64,000 bases of DNA from NCBI RefSeq assembly GCF_015160855.1, contig NZ_CP063373.1, positions 9,275,001-9,339,000 on the forward strand, in the 5' to 3' direction. Each line of letters starts with the position of its first letter. The first letter of the stretch is position 1. Source of the stretch: Streptomyces ferrugineus. Lineage in GTDB: Bacteria; Actinomycetota; Actinomycetes; Streptomycetales; Streptomycetaceae. Positions 44,788 to 53,653 of the stretch are shown in pieces. The position numbers and the translations under genes were made by a program. The notes under the pieces were generated by a model. The model was not told the DNA's origin, did no database searches, and saw only the letters and a program-made list of their open reading frames with translations.

Positions 44788-45705
44788 TCAGATCAGCTCC
44801 TCCTTGAACCCCTGCCGCCACGAGGGGTACCGCAGCTCCCAGCCGAGCTCCCGCTTGGTCCTGGCGTTGGAGAAGCCGTGGCCCTCCGTCATCAGGGACA
44901 CCGCGAACTCCCCGGCCAGCAGCTTGGCCAGCCACCGGGGAACCCGCATCGGCCGCTTCGCCCCGGCACACGCGGCCAGATACGGCAGCCAGTCGCGGAC
45001 CTGGGCCGGCTCGTCGTCGACGATGTTGAACACGCCCCGCGCCTGCTTCTCCACGGCCAGGACGGTGGCGCTCGCCGCGTCGTCGAGGTGGATCCACGAG
45101 TTCCAGCCGGTGCCCTCCCCGACGAGCGGGAACTTCCGCTTGCGCACCATGTCGACCACGTCGTCGCTGGCGCCGGGGCCGTAGAACCCGCCGTATCGCA
45201 GGACCGTGCCGCCTGCCTTGGGCACCACGTCCTGGATGTGCAGGACGCCCGCCGAGAGCCTGCGCACCACCGGCACCGGGCCCGGGTCGATCGGGTCCTC
45301 CTCGGTCAGCAGCCCCGCGCCGGGCCCGTAGCTCTGCGCGAAGCTCTGCACCACGACGTGGGGTACGCCGGTCGCCTCGGCGGCGGCCAGCAAGTGGTCC
45401 GTGCCCTCGATACGCAGCCGGTTGGTGGGGGCGAAGAACCGGTCGGGGTGCCGCATGTTGGGCTTGCCGCTGCCGAGCCCGGTCATCTCGTGCACGATCG
45501 CGTCCGGCCGGGCCTGGGCCACCGCCTCGCCGACCGACATCGCGTCCAGCCCGTCCATCACGACACCCTCGGCGCCCAGCCGCTCCAGCAGCCCCAGCTT
45601 GGCCGCGCTCGTCGTCGTAGCCGTCACCTGATGCCCCCGCGCCACGAGCTGCGGCACCAGCCGCCGCCCCAGGGCCCCGGCCCCACCTGCCACGAACACC
45701 CGCAT
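44788..45705 (-). CDS. NAD-dependent epimerase/dehydratase family protein
   Basis: A 305-residue extended short-chain dehydrogenase. Nucleotide loop FVAGGAGALGRRLV (about 4-17), then VVQSFAQSYGPGAGLL, VLRYGGFYGPGASDDVV and WNSWIHLDDAASATVLA. The classical YxxxK is not obvious, so catalysis may differ from standard epimerases. The start is the ATG at 45705 with GGAAGG eight bases upstream. A GTTTCG/CGAAAC inverted repeat (45721-45745) just upstream may be an operator. Confidence 0.85.
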   Translation of the reverse strand: MRVFVAGGAGALGRRLVPQLVARGHQVTATTTSAAKLGLLERLGAEGVVMDGLDAMSVGEAVAQARPDAIVHEMTGLGSGKPNMRHPDRFFAPTNRLRIEGTDHLLAAAEATGVPHVVVQSFAQSYGPGAGLLTEEDPIDPGPVPVVRRLSAGVLHIQDVVPKAGGTVLRYGGFYGPGASDDVVDMVRKRKFPLVGEGTGWNSWIHLDDAASATVLAVEKQARGVFNIVDDEPAQVRDWLPYLAACAGAKRPMRVPRWLAKLLAGEFAVSLMTEGHGFSNARTKRELGWELRYPSWRQGFKEELI

Positions 45706-45873
45706 GACCATCACCTTCCGGTTTCGGACCGTGTCCTGTCGAAACCTTGGACGAGATGGCCCGGCCGTCTGTGACATGGGAGGCGTGGCATCCGGGTGGA
45801 GATCGCCGCCGAAGCGACCCGAGCCGCGACGAGGAGCGCCGCGAGTGTGCGGAAGGGACCCGCGCCCGCCGCG

Positions 45874-47802
45874 TCACCGCTCGTACAGCCCCTCCACCTC
45901 CGTCGCGAAGTCCCGCATGATCGCCTCCCTGCGCAGCTTCATCGACGGGGTCAGATGGCCGTCCATCTCGGTGAAGTCCGCCGGCAGGATCGCGAAGCGG
46001 CGGATCGACTCCGGTCTGGACACCAGCTTGTTCGCCTCGTCCACCGCGCGTTGCAGGATCGCCCTGAGCTCGTCGTCGGTGACGAGGAGTTCGGCGGGCA
46101 CGGAGTGCTTGCCGTTCATCCGGCGCCAGTGGGTGACGCCGTCCATGTCCAGGGTGATCAACGCGGACACATACGGCCTCCGGTCGCCCAGGACGATGCA
46201 CTGGGAGATCAGGGGGTGCGAGCGCAGCCAGTTCTCCAGGGGCGCCGGGGCCACGCTCTTGCCGCCCGCCGTGATCAGCAGTTCCTTCTTGCGGCCGGTG
46301 ATCGTCAGATAGCCCTCGTCGTCCAGGGCACCGATGTCCCCCGTCGGCAGCCAGCCGTCCGCCGCCGCCGGGACGACGCCGCCCGCGGCCGGGTCCCAGT
46401 AGCCGCGCAGCACCTGGTCGCCGGCGATGAGGATCTCGCCGTCGGAGGCGATGCGGACCCGGGTGCCGGGCAGCGGCCAGCCGACCGTGCCGAGGCGGGG
46501 CTTGAGCGGCGGTGTCACCGTGGCCGCGCCCGTGGTCTCGGTCAGTCCGTAGCCCTCGTAGATCTCGATGCCCGCCCCGGTGTAGAAGGCGGCCAGGCGC
46601 CGGCCGAGGGGTGAGCCGCCGCAGATCGCGTACTTCACACGGCCGCCCATCGCGTTGCGGATACGGCGGTAGACCAGGGGGTCGTAGAAGGCGCGGGCCG
46701 TCTTCAGGGCCGTGCTCGGACCCGACCCCGTGCCGCCCGCCTTGGCCTCCAGTGCCTCGCCGTAGCGCTCGGCGACCGACGCCGCACGGTCGAAGGACGA
46801 GACGCGGCCGCCCGTCTCGGCCTTGGCGCGGGCACTGTTGAAGACCTTCTCCAGCATGTAGGGGATGGTCAGCAGACAGGTCGGGCGGAAGGCCGCGAGG
46901 TCCGGCAGCAGATCCTGAGCCTTCAGGCTCGGCGCATGGCCCAGGCGCACCCTGGCCCGCACGCAGGCCACCGCCACCATGCGGCCGAAGACGTGCGACA
47001 TGGGCAGGAAGAGCAGCACCGACGCCTCTTCGCTGGTCCTCGCCTTGAAGATCGGGTAGAGCAGTTCGATGGCGTTGTCCACCTCGGCGAAGAAGTTGCC
47101 GTGGGTCAGCGCGCAGCCCTTGGGGCGGCCCGTCGTGCCCGAGGTGTAGATCAGCGTCGCCAGCGTGTCCGGCACCAGCATGCCGCGCCGTACGCCCACC
47201 TCCCCGTCCGGCTGCTGTGCGCCCAGTTCCCCGAGCCGCTCCACGTGGCCCTTGTCCATCACCCACATGTGGCGCAGGTCGGGCACCCGGTCCAGTTCGG
47301 GGCCGAGGGCGGCCGCCTGGGCGGCGGTCTCGGTGACCAGGGCCACCGCGCCGGAGTCCTGGAGGATCCAGCGGGTCTGGAAGACGGAGGAGGTGGGGTA
47401 GACGGGGACCGTCACCAGGCCGGCCGCCCAGGCGGCGAAGTCGAGGAGGGTCCACTCGTAGACGGTGCGCGCCATGACGGCGATCCGGTCGCCGGGCGTC
47501 AGCCCCTCCGCGATCAGCCCCTTCGCCACCGCCTGCACCTGCTCGGCGAACTGAGCCGCCGTCACGTCCGTCCATTGCCCGTCCTCGCCCCTGCGGCTGA
47601 GGACCACGGCGTCGGGGGCCGCCGCCGCGTTGTCGAAGGGCAGGTCCGCGAGCGACCCATGGGTCACCGGCGGCGCGAACGGCGGTACGTACGCCTCCCG
47701 TACGGCACCGTCGAGCCGCCGCGTCTCGGGCTGGACCAGGTTCGGTCCGGGGGCGTCGCCGTAGGCGGCCGAGGGGGCGAAGGACGGAAGCGGGGTGGAC
47801 AC
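45874..47802 (-). CDS. Long-chain acyl-CoA/acyl-AMP ligase, FadD15 type
   Basis: An ATP-dependent fatty-acid activating enzyme (642 aa). Adenylation motifs: TLIYTSGTTGRPKG (about 215-229), the linker motif YEGYGLTETTGA, GWLPTGDIG, and ITGRKKELLITAGGKSVAP near the C-terminus with its catalytic lysine. The size and the late TPSMKLRRE sequence match bacterial FadD15-like ligases. It probably feeds acyl-CoA to the thiolase/FabG/MaoC module just upstream. A partial match to that module's operator occurs before this gene. The GTG start is at 47802. Confidence 0.93.
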   Translation of the reverse strand: MSTPLPSFAPSAAYGDAPGPNLVQPETRRLDGAVREAYVPPFAPPVTHGSLADLPFDNAAAAPDAVVLSRRGEDGQWTDVTAAQFAEQVQAVAKGLIAEGLTPGDRIAVMARTVYEWTLLDFAAWAAGLVTVPVYPTSSVFQTRWILQDSGAVALVTETAAQAAALGPELDRVPDLRHMWVMDKGHVERLGELGAQQPDGEVGVRRGMLVPDTLATLIYTSGTTGRPKGCALTHGNFFAEVDNAIELLYPIFKARTSEEASVLLFLPMSHVFGRMVAVACVRARVRLGHAPSLKAQDLLPDLAAFRPTCLLTIPYMLEKVFNSARAKAETGGRVSSFDRAASVAERYGEALEAKAGGTGSGPSTALKTARAFYDPLVYRRIRNAMGGRVKYAICGGSPLGRRLAAFYTGAGIEIYEGYGLTETTGAATVTPPLKPRLGTVGWPLPGTRVRIASDGEILIAGDQVLRGYWDPAAGGVVPAAADGWLPTGDIGALDDEGYLTITGRKKELLITAGGKSVAPAPLENWLRSHPLISQCIVLGDRRPYVSALITLDMDGVTHWRRMNGKHSVPAELLVTDDELRAILQRAVDEANKLVSRPESIRRFAILPADFTEMDGHLTPSMKLRREAIMRDFATEVEGLYER

Positions 47803-47904
47803 GGGCGGCTCCTGCGGCGGGCGTGCAGCGGGAAAACTGCTTGCTGCATGACGTACGTGCCTCGCGCACCGTGGCGTTCACCTGCGGAGGCCTGCGGAAA
47901 CGGG

Positions 47905-47917
47905 TTACCGCTGGTTA
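47905..47917. promoter_or_regulatory. Possible copy of the fatty-acid module operator before fadD
   Basis: TTACCGCTGGTTA has TTACC and GGTTA arms, one base from the TTACC-N3-GGTAA palindrome at 49354. It lies about 105 bases upstream of the acyl-CoA ligase start. The rest of the 235-base gap (47803-48037) shows no other clear signal. Confidence 0.35.
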
Positions 47918-48037
47918 GGCAGGCGATCGTACGGTGCCCGCGTGTGGGGGTTGTGCGGGTTCGGGGGTGGTCCGGGGCCGGGTATGTGCAACGTCGGGGG
48001 TTATGTGAGGGGCACTCAGCTTCGCCTCACCTTCTTC

Positions 48038-49324
48038 TTACCTTCGTTCCAGAACCGCCGTGACACCCTGCCCGCCCGCCGCACACACGGAGATCAGTCC
48101 GCGTCCCGAACCGCCCTTCTCCGCCAGCGACTTGGCCAGCGTCGCCACGATCCGCGCACCGGTCGCCGCGAACGGGTGACCGGTCGCCAGCGAGGAGCCG
48201 GTGACGTTCAGCCGGGCGCGGTCCAGGGGGCCGAGTCCCCGCTTCTCCCACGCCGCCAGCGTGGCCAGCACCTGGGAGGCGAAGGCCTCGTGGATCTCGA
48301 CGAAGTCGAAGTCGCCGAGGGCGAGTCCGGTGCGCGCCAGCATGCGCGGGACAGCGTACGCCGGTGCCATCAGCAGCCCGTCCTCGCCGTCCGCGACATC
48401 GCCGCGGACGAAGTCCACGGCCGCCGTCTCGTAGGCGGTGAGATACGCCAGCGGTTCCAGGCCCCGGCGCTCGGCCCACTCCTCGCTCGCCAGCAGCACG
48501 ACCGCCGCGCCGTCCGTCAGCGGCGTCGAATTGCCCGCCGTCATGGTGGGGGCGGGCCGGTCGACGCCGAACACCGGCTTCAGCGCGGTGAGTTTCTCCG
48601 GCGTCGAGCCGGGGCGCAGGTTCTGGTCCCGCTCCAGGCCGCGGAAGGGCACCACCAGGTCCTGGAAGAACCCGCGCTCGTACGCCGCCGCCAGCCGCTG
48701 ATGACTGGTGGCCGCCAGTTCGTCCTGCGCCTCGCGGGTGATGCCGAAGGCGCGGGCGGTCACGGCGGCGTGCTCGCCCATGGACAGCTTGGTGCGGGGC
48801 TCGGCGTTGCGCGGGATGTCGGGGACGAGGTGGGAGGGCCGGACGCGCGCCAGCGCCCTGATCCGCCCGCCCAGCGACTTGGCCCGCCGCGCCTCCAGCA
48901 GGATGCGGCGCAGTTCGTCGTTGACGCCGAGGGGCGCGTCGCTCGTCGTGTCCGCGCCGCCCGCGATCGCCGACTCGGTCTGGCCGAGCGCGATCTTGTT
49001 GGCGGCGGCGATCACGGCTTGGAGGCCGGTCCCGCAGGCCTGCTGGATGTCGTACGCGGGCGTGCGCGCGTCCAGCTTCGAGCCGAGGACGGTCTCGCGG
49101 GCGAGGTTGAAGTCGCGGCTGTGCTTGAGCACGGCCCCGGCGACGAACTCGCCGACCGCGCCCGGATCGCCCAGCCCGTAGCGCTCGACCAGCCCGTCGA
49201 GCACGGCCGTGAGCATGTCCTGGTTGGACGCGGTGGCGTACGGGCCGTCGGAGCGTGCGAACGGAACACGGGTGCCGCCGATGATCGCCACGCGCCGCAC
49301 CGTCGGCGCCAACAGGGAGCTCAT
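48038..49324 (-). CDS. Acetyl-CoA C-acyltransferase (thiolase, FadA2/FadI type)
   Basis: Thiolytic cleavage or formation of 3-ketoacyl-CoA (428 aa). Active-site Cys97 in QQACGTGLQA, EIHEAFASQVLA with its histidine near 348, GHPFAATGAR, and the second cysteine in SVCAAGGQG. Divergent from fabG across an 84-base promoter with paired palindromes. The start ATG at 49324 has GAGGAG nine bases upstream. The GTG two codons earlier is too close to it. The same thiolase/FabG/MaoC set occurs in mycobacteria (fadA2, fabG4, htdX). Confidence 0.93.
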   Translation of the reverse strand: MSSLLAPTVRRVAIIGGTRVPFARSDGPYATASNQDMLTAVLDGLVERYGLGDPGAVGEFVAGAVLKHSRDFNLARETVLGSKLDARTPAYDIQQACGTGLQAVIAAANKIALGQTESAIAGGADTTSDAPLGVNDELRRILLEARRAKSLGGRIRALARVRPSHLVPDIPRNAEPRTKLSMGEHAAVTARAFGITREAQDELAATSHQRLAAAYERGFFQDLVVPFRGLERDQNLRPGSTPEKLTALKPVFGVDRPAPTMTAGNSTPLTDGAAVVLLASEEWAERRGLEPLAYLTAYETAAVDFVRGDVADGEDGLLMAPAYAVPRMLARTGLALGDFDFVEIHEAFASQVLATLAAWEKRGLGPLDRARLNVTGSSLATGHPFAATGARIVATLAKSLAEKGGSGRGLISVCAAGGQGVTAVLERR

Positions 49325-49353
49325 CTCCACTCACTCCTCACGTCCACATGGGC

Positions 49354-49382
49354 TTACCTCGGGTAACCTTACTCCGGAGTCA
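49354..49382. promoter_or_regulatory. Two adjacent palindromes in the thiolase/fabG divergent promoter
   Basis: TTACCTCGGGTAA (49354-49366) is a perfect palindrome. TTACTCCGGAGTCA (49369-49382) is near-perfect and built on the same TTAC...GTAA plan. Their centres are about 15.5 bases apart, between divergent starts at 49324 and 49409. This is what a TetR-family repressor of fatty-acid genes would bind. The TetR gene at 51564-52244 is the natural candidate. Confidence 0.65.
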
Positions 49383-49408
49383 GCATCGGAGCGCACTGGG
49401 AGTGGGAC

Positions 49409-50737
49409 ATGGCCGACCGCTATCTGAGCTTCACCGGCACGGCCCCCGGCCGCTTCCTCACCCGCCGCCTCGGACTGCCGCAGCCGGCGGCCCTCAGACG
49501 CTGGTCGCCGGAGCACCCCGCGCTGAAGGGCGACCGGCTCCTCCTGACCGCCGGCAAGTCGGACCTCGACCTGTCCGGCGCGGGGCTGGAGCTGACGTCC
49601 TCCTCCGACAGGCCGGCCGCCGTCCTCCTGGACGCCACCGGGGTCCGGGACGTCGAGACGCTCGCCGAGGTGCACGCCGCCCTCCACCCGGTCCTGCGAT
49701 CGGTCGCGGACAGCGGCCGGGTCGTCGTCCTGGGCGCGCCCCTCGATCCCGCCGACCACCACCAGGCGGCCGTCCAGCAGGCCCTGGAGGGCTTCACCCG
49801 CTCGCTGGGCAAGGAGATCGGGCGCGGCCGTACGGTCAATCTCGTACGGCTCGCCGACGCGCGTGCCGCCGGGTCGACCCTGCGCTTCCTCCTCTCCCCC
49901 AAGTCGGCCTACGTCAGCGGCCAGGTCGTCGAGGTCGGCCCGGCGGACGGCATGGACGGCACGGATGGCACGGATGGCGCTTTCCCCGCGGCCAACGCCA
50001 CCGACCGCCCGCTGACCGGTCGCACCGCCCTGGTCACCGGCGCCGCGCGCGGCATCGGTGAGGCGGTCGCCGAGACGCTGGCCAGGGACGGCGCCCGGGT
50101 CGTCGTACTCGATGTGCCGCAGGCCGAGCAGGACGCCCGGCGGGTCGCCGACCGGCTCGGCGGCACCGCCCTCGCGCTCGACATCACCGTCCCCGACGCG
50201 GGCACGCGCATCGCAGAGGCGCTGCCGGACGGGCTGGACGTGCTGGTGCACAACGCCGGCATCACGCGTGACCGTCGGCTGGTGAACATGCCCGCCGAGC
50301 ACTGGAGCTCGGTGCTCGACGTCAATCTCGCGAGCGTGCTGCGCACGACGGACGCGCTGCTGGCGAGCGGGACCCTGCGGCGGGGCGGCCGGATCGTGGC
50401 GACGGCGTCGATCGCGGGGCTGGCGGGGAACGCCGGGCAGACCAACTACGGCGCGAGCAAGGCGGGCGTCGTCGGCCTGGTCCGCTCCCTCGCGCCGCGT
50501 GCGCTTGCCGAGCACGGGGTGACGGTCAACGCGGTCGCGCCCGGCTTCATCGAGACGAAGATGACCGCCGCGATCCCGCTGTTCATCCGGGAGGCGGGGC
50601 GCCGGATGAACTCGCTCGCGCAGGGCGGACTGCCGGTCGACGTCGCCGAGACGACCGCATGGCTGGCGGACCTGGGCTCCGGGGCCGTCAACGGACAGGT
50701 CGTACGCGTATGCGGCCAGAGCCTGTTGGGGGCCTGA
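49409..50737 (+). CDS. Long 3-oxoacyl reductase, FabG4 type
   Basis: A high-molecular-weight short-chain dehydrogenase reducing 3-ketoacyl-CoA/ACP (442 aa against 250 for ordinary FabG). The first 200 residues form a degenerate flavodoxin-like domain with no cofactor loop. The second half is catalytic: TALVTGAARGIGEAVA (about 206-221), HNAGITRDRRL, the Ser of ATASIAGLAGNAGQ, and Tyr/Lys of NYGASKAG. A GTDGTDG-type short repeat marks the interdomain linker. It shares a TGATG junction with the MaoC gene. Confidence 0.93.
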   Translation: MADRYLSFTGTAPGRFLTRRLGLPQPAALRRWSPEHPALKGDRLLLTAGKSDLDLSGAGLELTSSSDRPAAVLLDATGVRDVETLAEVHAALHPVLRSVADSGRVVVLGAPLDPADHHQAAVQQALEGFTRSLGKEIGRGRTVNLVRLADARAAGSTLRFLLSPKSAYVSGQVVEVGPADGMDGTDGTDGAFPAANATDRPLTGRTALVTGAARGIGEAVAETLARDGARVVVLDVPQAEQDARRVADRLGGTALALDITVPDAGTRIAEALPDGLDVLVHNAGITRDRRLVNMPAEHWSSVLDVNLASVLRTTDALLASGTLRRGGRIVATASIAGLAGNAGQTNYGASKAGVVGLVRSLAPRALAEHGVTVNAVAPGFIETKMTAAIPLFIREAGRRMNSLAQGGLPVDVAETTAWLADLGSGAVNGQVVRVCGQSLLGA

Positions 50738-51600
50738 TGGATCTCGTGCTCACCAGTACTCCTTCCCTTCCGCCGCTGCTCACCCAGGGCGCCCTGCTGT
50801 CACCCTTCAAACGACCCGGCCCCGACGCGGAGTTCCCGCGCACCCGCCTCGTGCTGCCGGGACTTCGGGTCGACCTCGCCCGGCTGGCCTCGTACGAGAG
50901 GGTGTGCGGCTTTCCCACCGGGGAGGACGCGCTGCCGGTGACCTATCCGCACGTGCTCGGCTTCCCGCTGACGATGCGGCTGATGAGCGGCCGGGACTTC
51001 CCGCTGCCGCTGCTCGGGCTCGTCCACACGTCGATCACGATCACCCAGTACCGGGCTCTCGCGGCCACCGGGGAGTACGAACTCTCCGTGCGCGTCGACG
51101 GGCTGGCGCCGCACCGGCGCGGCACGGAGGCCGCCGTGCTCACCGCGATCCGGGCGGGCGACGAGGTGGTGTGGGAGTCGCGGAGCACCTATCTGGCCCG
51201 GCATCGCACCTCGCCGCACCAGGGTCCCGAGCCGACGAGGGAGGCTACCGAGCCGGCGAAGGAGGCGCGCGAGCCGGTGCCCGCCGTCGCCGAGTGGCGC
51301 ATCGCCGGTGACGTCGGCCGTCGCTACGGCGCCGCCTCGGGTGACCGCAACCCCATCCATCTGCACCCCCTCACCGCCCGCCTGTTCGGCTTCCCGCGCG
51401 CCATCGCGCACGGCATGTGGACGGTGGCCCGCTGCCTCGCCGCGCACGGGGTGCCCGAACGGGTCCGGGTGGATGCCGAGTTCCGGGCGCCGGTGCTGCT
51501 GCCGGGGACGGTGACGTACGCGGCGGAAGGCGGGCGGTTCGAACTACGGGGCGGCGGGCGCGTTCATCTGGCCGGGGAGGTCTGGCCGCTCGCCTCGTGA
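50737..51600 (+). CDS. MaoC-family (R)-3-hydroxyacyl dehydratase, HtdX type
   Basis: A double hot-dog dehydratase (287 aa). The N-terminal hot-dog is degenerate. The C-terminal one has the hydratase motif ASGDRNPIHLHP (about 200-211, catalytic Asp and His) and GFPRAIAHGMWT. It dehydrates 3-hydroxyacyl thioesters made by the preceding FabG. The start overlaps the fabG stop by one base. Its last 37 bases overlap the 3' end of the TetR gene on the other strand. Confidence 0.92.
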   Translation: MDLVLTSTPSLPPLLTQGALLSPFKRPGPDAEFPRTRLVLPGLRVDLARLASYERVCGFPTGEDALPVTYPHVLGFPLTMRLMSGRDFPLPLLGLVHTSITITQYRALAATGEYELSVRVDGLAPHRRGTEAAVLTAIRAGDEVVWESRSTYLARHRTSPHQGPEPTREATEPAKEAREPVPAVAEWRIAGDVGRRYGAASGDRNPIHLHPLTARLFGFPRAIAHGMWTVARCLAAHGVPERVRVDAEFRAPVLLPGTVTYAAEGGRFELRGGGRVHLAGEVWPLAS

Positions 51601-52244
51601 GCGGCGTCCGGCGCGGTCCAGGGCTTGCCGTCCATCAGGTTGCCCAGCCCGGACCAGGCGAAGTTCATCAAGGTGGCCGCCGCCTGTCGCGCCGTCACGC
51701 CCGACGCGGCGTTGGCCCAGTCCGCGAGCGACTCGGCGGCGCCCACGAGGGCCTCGGCGAGACCGGCGACCTCGCTCTCGGGGAGGTCGGGGTCGCGGTG
51801 CGCCTCCCGGGCGGCCGCGACGATCAGCTGGGTCACGAACGCCACGATCTCCGCCCGCATCGCGGCGACCTCGGAGGCGAACGGCTCGCCGTGGGTGCGG
51901 GCCTGGAGGTGCAGGACGGACCAGCCGTCCGGGTTCTGGGAGGTGTGCGCGAAGAACGCGCCGAGGCCTTCCCAGAGTTGGCGGTCGGCCGGCAGCTCGC
52001 GCCGGACTCCGGCCCGCACCGCCGCGGTGAGCGCGTCGGCCTCGCGGCGGATACAGGCGGTGAACAGATCTTCCTTCGAGTTCAGATACAGGTACACCAA
52101 CGGCTTGGACACGCCCGCGAGTTCGGCGATCTCGTCCATCGACGCGGCCATGTACCCGCGCTGCCCGAACGTCCGCACGGCGGCGTCCAGCATCTGCTGC
52201 TCACGGACGGCCCGCGGCATCCGTTTGGTCTTCACGGCACCCAT
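51564..52244 (-). CDS. TetR-family repressor, probable regulator of the fatty-acid module
   Basis: A 226-residue TetR protein. DNA-binding helices lie in ASMDEIAELAGVSKPLVYLYLNSKEDLF (about 34-61), and the C-terminal ligand domain is typical of acyl-CoA-sensing members. Convergent with, and overlapping, the MaoC gene. The ATG at 52244 is preferred over an in-frame start 12 codons upstream, which lies in a terminator stem. Control of the palindromes at 49354-49382 is inferred from proximity. Confidence 0.9.
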   Translation of the reverse strand: MGAVKTKRMPRAVREQQMLDAAVRTFGQRGYMAASMDEIAELAGVSKPLVYLYLNSKEDLFTACIRREADALTAAVRAGVRRELPADRQLWEGLGAFFAHTSQNPDGWSVLHLQARTHGEPFASEVAAMRAEIVAFVTQLIVAAAREAHRDPDLPESEVAGLAEALVGAAESLADWANAASGVTARQAAATLMNFAWSGLGNLMDGKPWTAPDAAHEASGQTSPAR

Positions 52245-52258
52245 GCCGATTAGCGTAC

Positions 52259-52287
52259 GGGCCGGGAGGGTCGATCCCACCCGGCCC
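52259..52287 (-). terminator. Hairpin terminator of the SPFH operon
   Basis: Arms GGGCCGGG (52259-52266) and CCCGGCCC (52280-52287), extended inward by GGG/CCC past an A-A mismatch, surround a TCGAT loop, 17 bases after the SPFH stop codon. The stem overlaps the likely promoter or leader of the TetR gene. Confidence 0.75.
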
Positions 52288-52303
52288 GCTGCGAACCGCT
52301 GCC

Positions 52304-53653
52304 CTACTCGTCGCCGCTCATGTCGTCCACGAGCCGCGCGAGCCGCTCCGTCCGGTCACCCCACGGCTGCCCGTCCCCGGCCGGCAGGGCCGTCATCCGG
52401 GGCAGCAACTGCGCGGTGAGGAGGGTCGACAGGGCCGAGGTGTCGGCGCTCGTGCCGTCGGTGCGCACGACCACCGGCTGCGGGGCCTTCCCGGCGAGCT
52501 TCGCGCCCACCTCCAGGCGGCGCCGGGCCAGTTCGTACTGCAGGACGGCGCGGTTGTCGCGGTAGGCCTTGGCGAGGGCGCGCTGGGCGCGGGCCTCGTT
52601 CTCCGCGGCGATCAGTCCGCTGCGGCCACGCGTCTCGATCTCGAACCGCACGCGCTGGGCGTTGGTCTCCTGCTGCTCCAGGAGCTGGGCGACCTCTTCG
52701 CGGGCCCGGTTCAGCGCGGCCTTGACCTCGACGATCCGGGCGTCGCGCACCTTCTTGGCCCGCTCGATGTCCATGCCGAGCTGGTCGATCCGGCGCTTGC
52801 GGATCAGGCCCCACTCCTGATCGTAGGCGGTGCGCTCCTTGGCGACCCGCTCCCGGGTGGCCAGGTGCTGCTGGTACTGCGTCGGCAGCTGCACGTCCGG
52901 GATGTTGGAGCCGGTGATGCGCACGCCGTAGACGGAGAGCTGGCGGTTGAGCAGCTCCTGCATGTCGGCCACGTCCGAGCCGCGCAGGTCGTAGGCGCGC
53001 TCGGTGCGCATCTTGCGGGCGCGCTGACGGATCGCGTCCTGTACGGCGCTGGAGAGCACCAGGTCGAAGTTGCCCGCGCCGATGGTGCGGACGAACAGCA
53101 CGGCGTCGGTGATGCGGAACTTCAGGAAGAACTCGATCGAGCGCAGCGGCACGTTCTCCTGCGTCGGGCAGGCCATCACCGGTGCCGAGTACGGGATCTC
53201 GGTGGCCGTGTCGACGACGAAGTCCACCCGGGACCACGGGTGCCACAGGTAGTGGCGGCCGGCGTCCAGGGTGCGGGTGACGGCGCCGTAGCGGGTCAGC
53301 ACGCCGTTGGTGCCCTGCTCGATCTCGACGATCGAGGAGCGCCACCACCACAGCGCGCCGATCAGCAGCAGCACCACGCCGCCGGCGTAGGAGACGGTGG
53401 CCAGGGCGCCGTAGGCGAGGTCCCCGGCGGTCGAGTCGGACTCCGCCTCGCCCACGGACAGCATCACGCCCATGAGCAGGGCGTAGACGCCGAGCCACAG
53501 CGGCAGCATCCACCACAGGCGGCGCCGGTGGCGCGGGATGATGACCGGGATCAGGGTGTCGGCCTCGCCGCCGCGCAGCAGGCGCGCGATGTCGCTCCAG
53601 GGGGCGACGGCCTCGGAGATGACCGACCTGCGGTTGGTACGGGCGCTGCTCAC
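52304..53653 (-). CDS. SPFH/Band 7 membrane protein (second of a pair)
   Basis: A 449-residue membrane scaffold-type protein. Two N-terminal helices (LWWMLPLWLGVYALLMGVML and ALATVSYAGGVVLLLIGALWWW) precede an SPFH domain with LTRYGAVTRTLDAGRHYLWHP, FLKFRITDAVLF and QDAIRQRARKM. From about 280 to 380 it is a charged helical coiled coil (RIDQLGMDIERAKKVRDARI, LEQQETNAQRVRFEIETRG). It starts inside the stop of the larger SPFH gene (GTGA). Such proteins form ring- or cage-like oligomers around membrane complexes. A two-gene pair recalls HflK/HflC, though no FtsH is near. Confidence 0.85.
   Translation of the reverse strand: MSSARTNRRSVISEAVAPWSDIARLLRGGEADTLIPVIIPRHRRRLWWMLPLWLGVYALLMGVMLSVGEAESDSTAGDLAYGALATVSYAGGVVLLLIGALWWWRSSIVEIEQGTNGVLTRYGAVTRTLDAGRHYLWHPWSRVDFVVDTATEIPYSAPVMACPTQENVPLRSIEFFLKFRITDAVLFVRTIGAGNFDLVLSSAVQDAIRQRARKMRTERAYDLRGSDVADMQELLNRQLSVYGVRITGSNIPDVQLPTQYQQHLATRERVAKERTAYDQEWGLIRKRRIDQLGMDIERAKKVRDARIVEVKAALNRAREEVAQLLEQQETNAQRVRFEIETRGRSGLIAAENEARAQRALAKAYRDNRAVLQYELARRRLEVGAKLAGKAPQPVVVRTDGTSADTSALSTLLTAQLLPRMTALPAGDGQPWGDRTERLARLVDDMSGDE

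Noticed and set aside
45721..45745. GTTTCG/CGAAAC inverted repeat as a terminator of the acyl-CoA ligase unit
   Set aside because: It lies upstream of the epimerase start, has a 13-base spacer and only six-base arms, so it is more likely an operator, if anything.
45874..51600. Polyketide or other specialised-metabolite cluster
   Set aside because: The ligase, thiolase, reductase and dehydratase are stand-alone fatty-acid enzymes; there are no ketosynthase modules, carrier proteins or tailoring genes.
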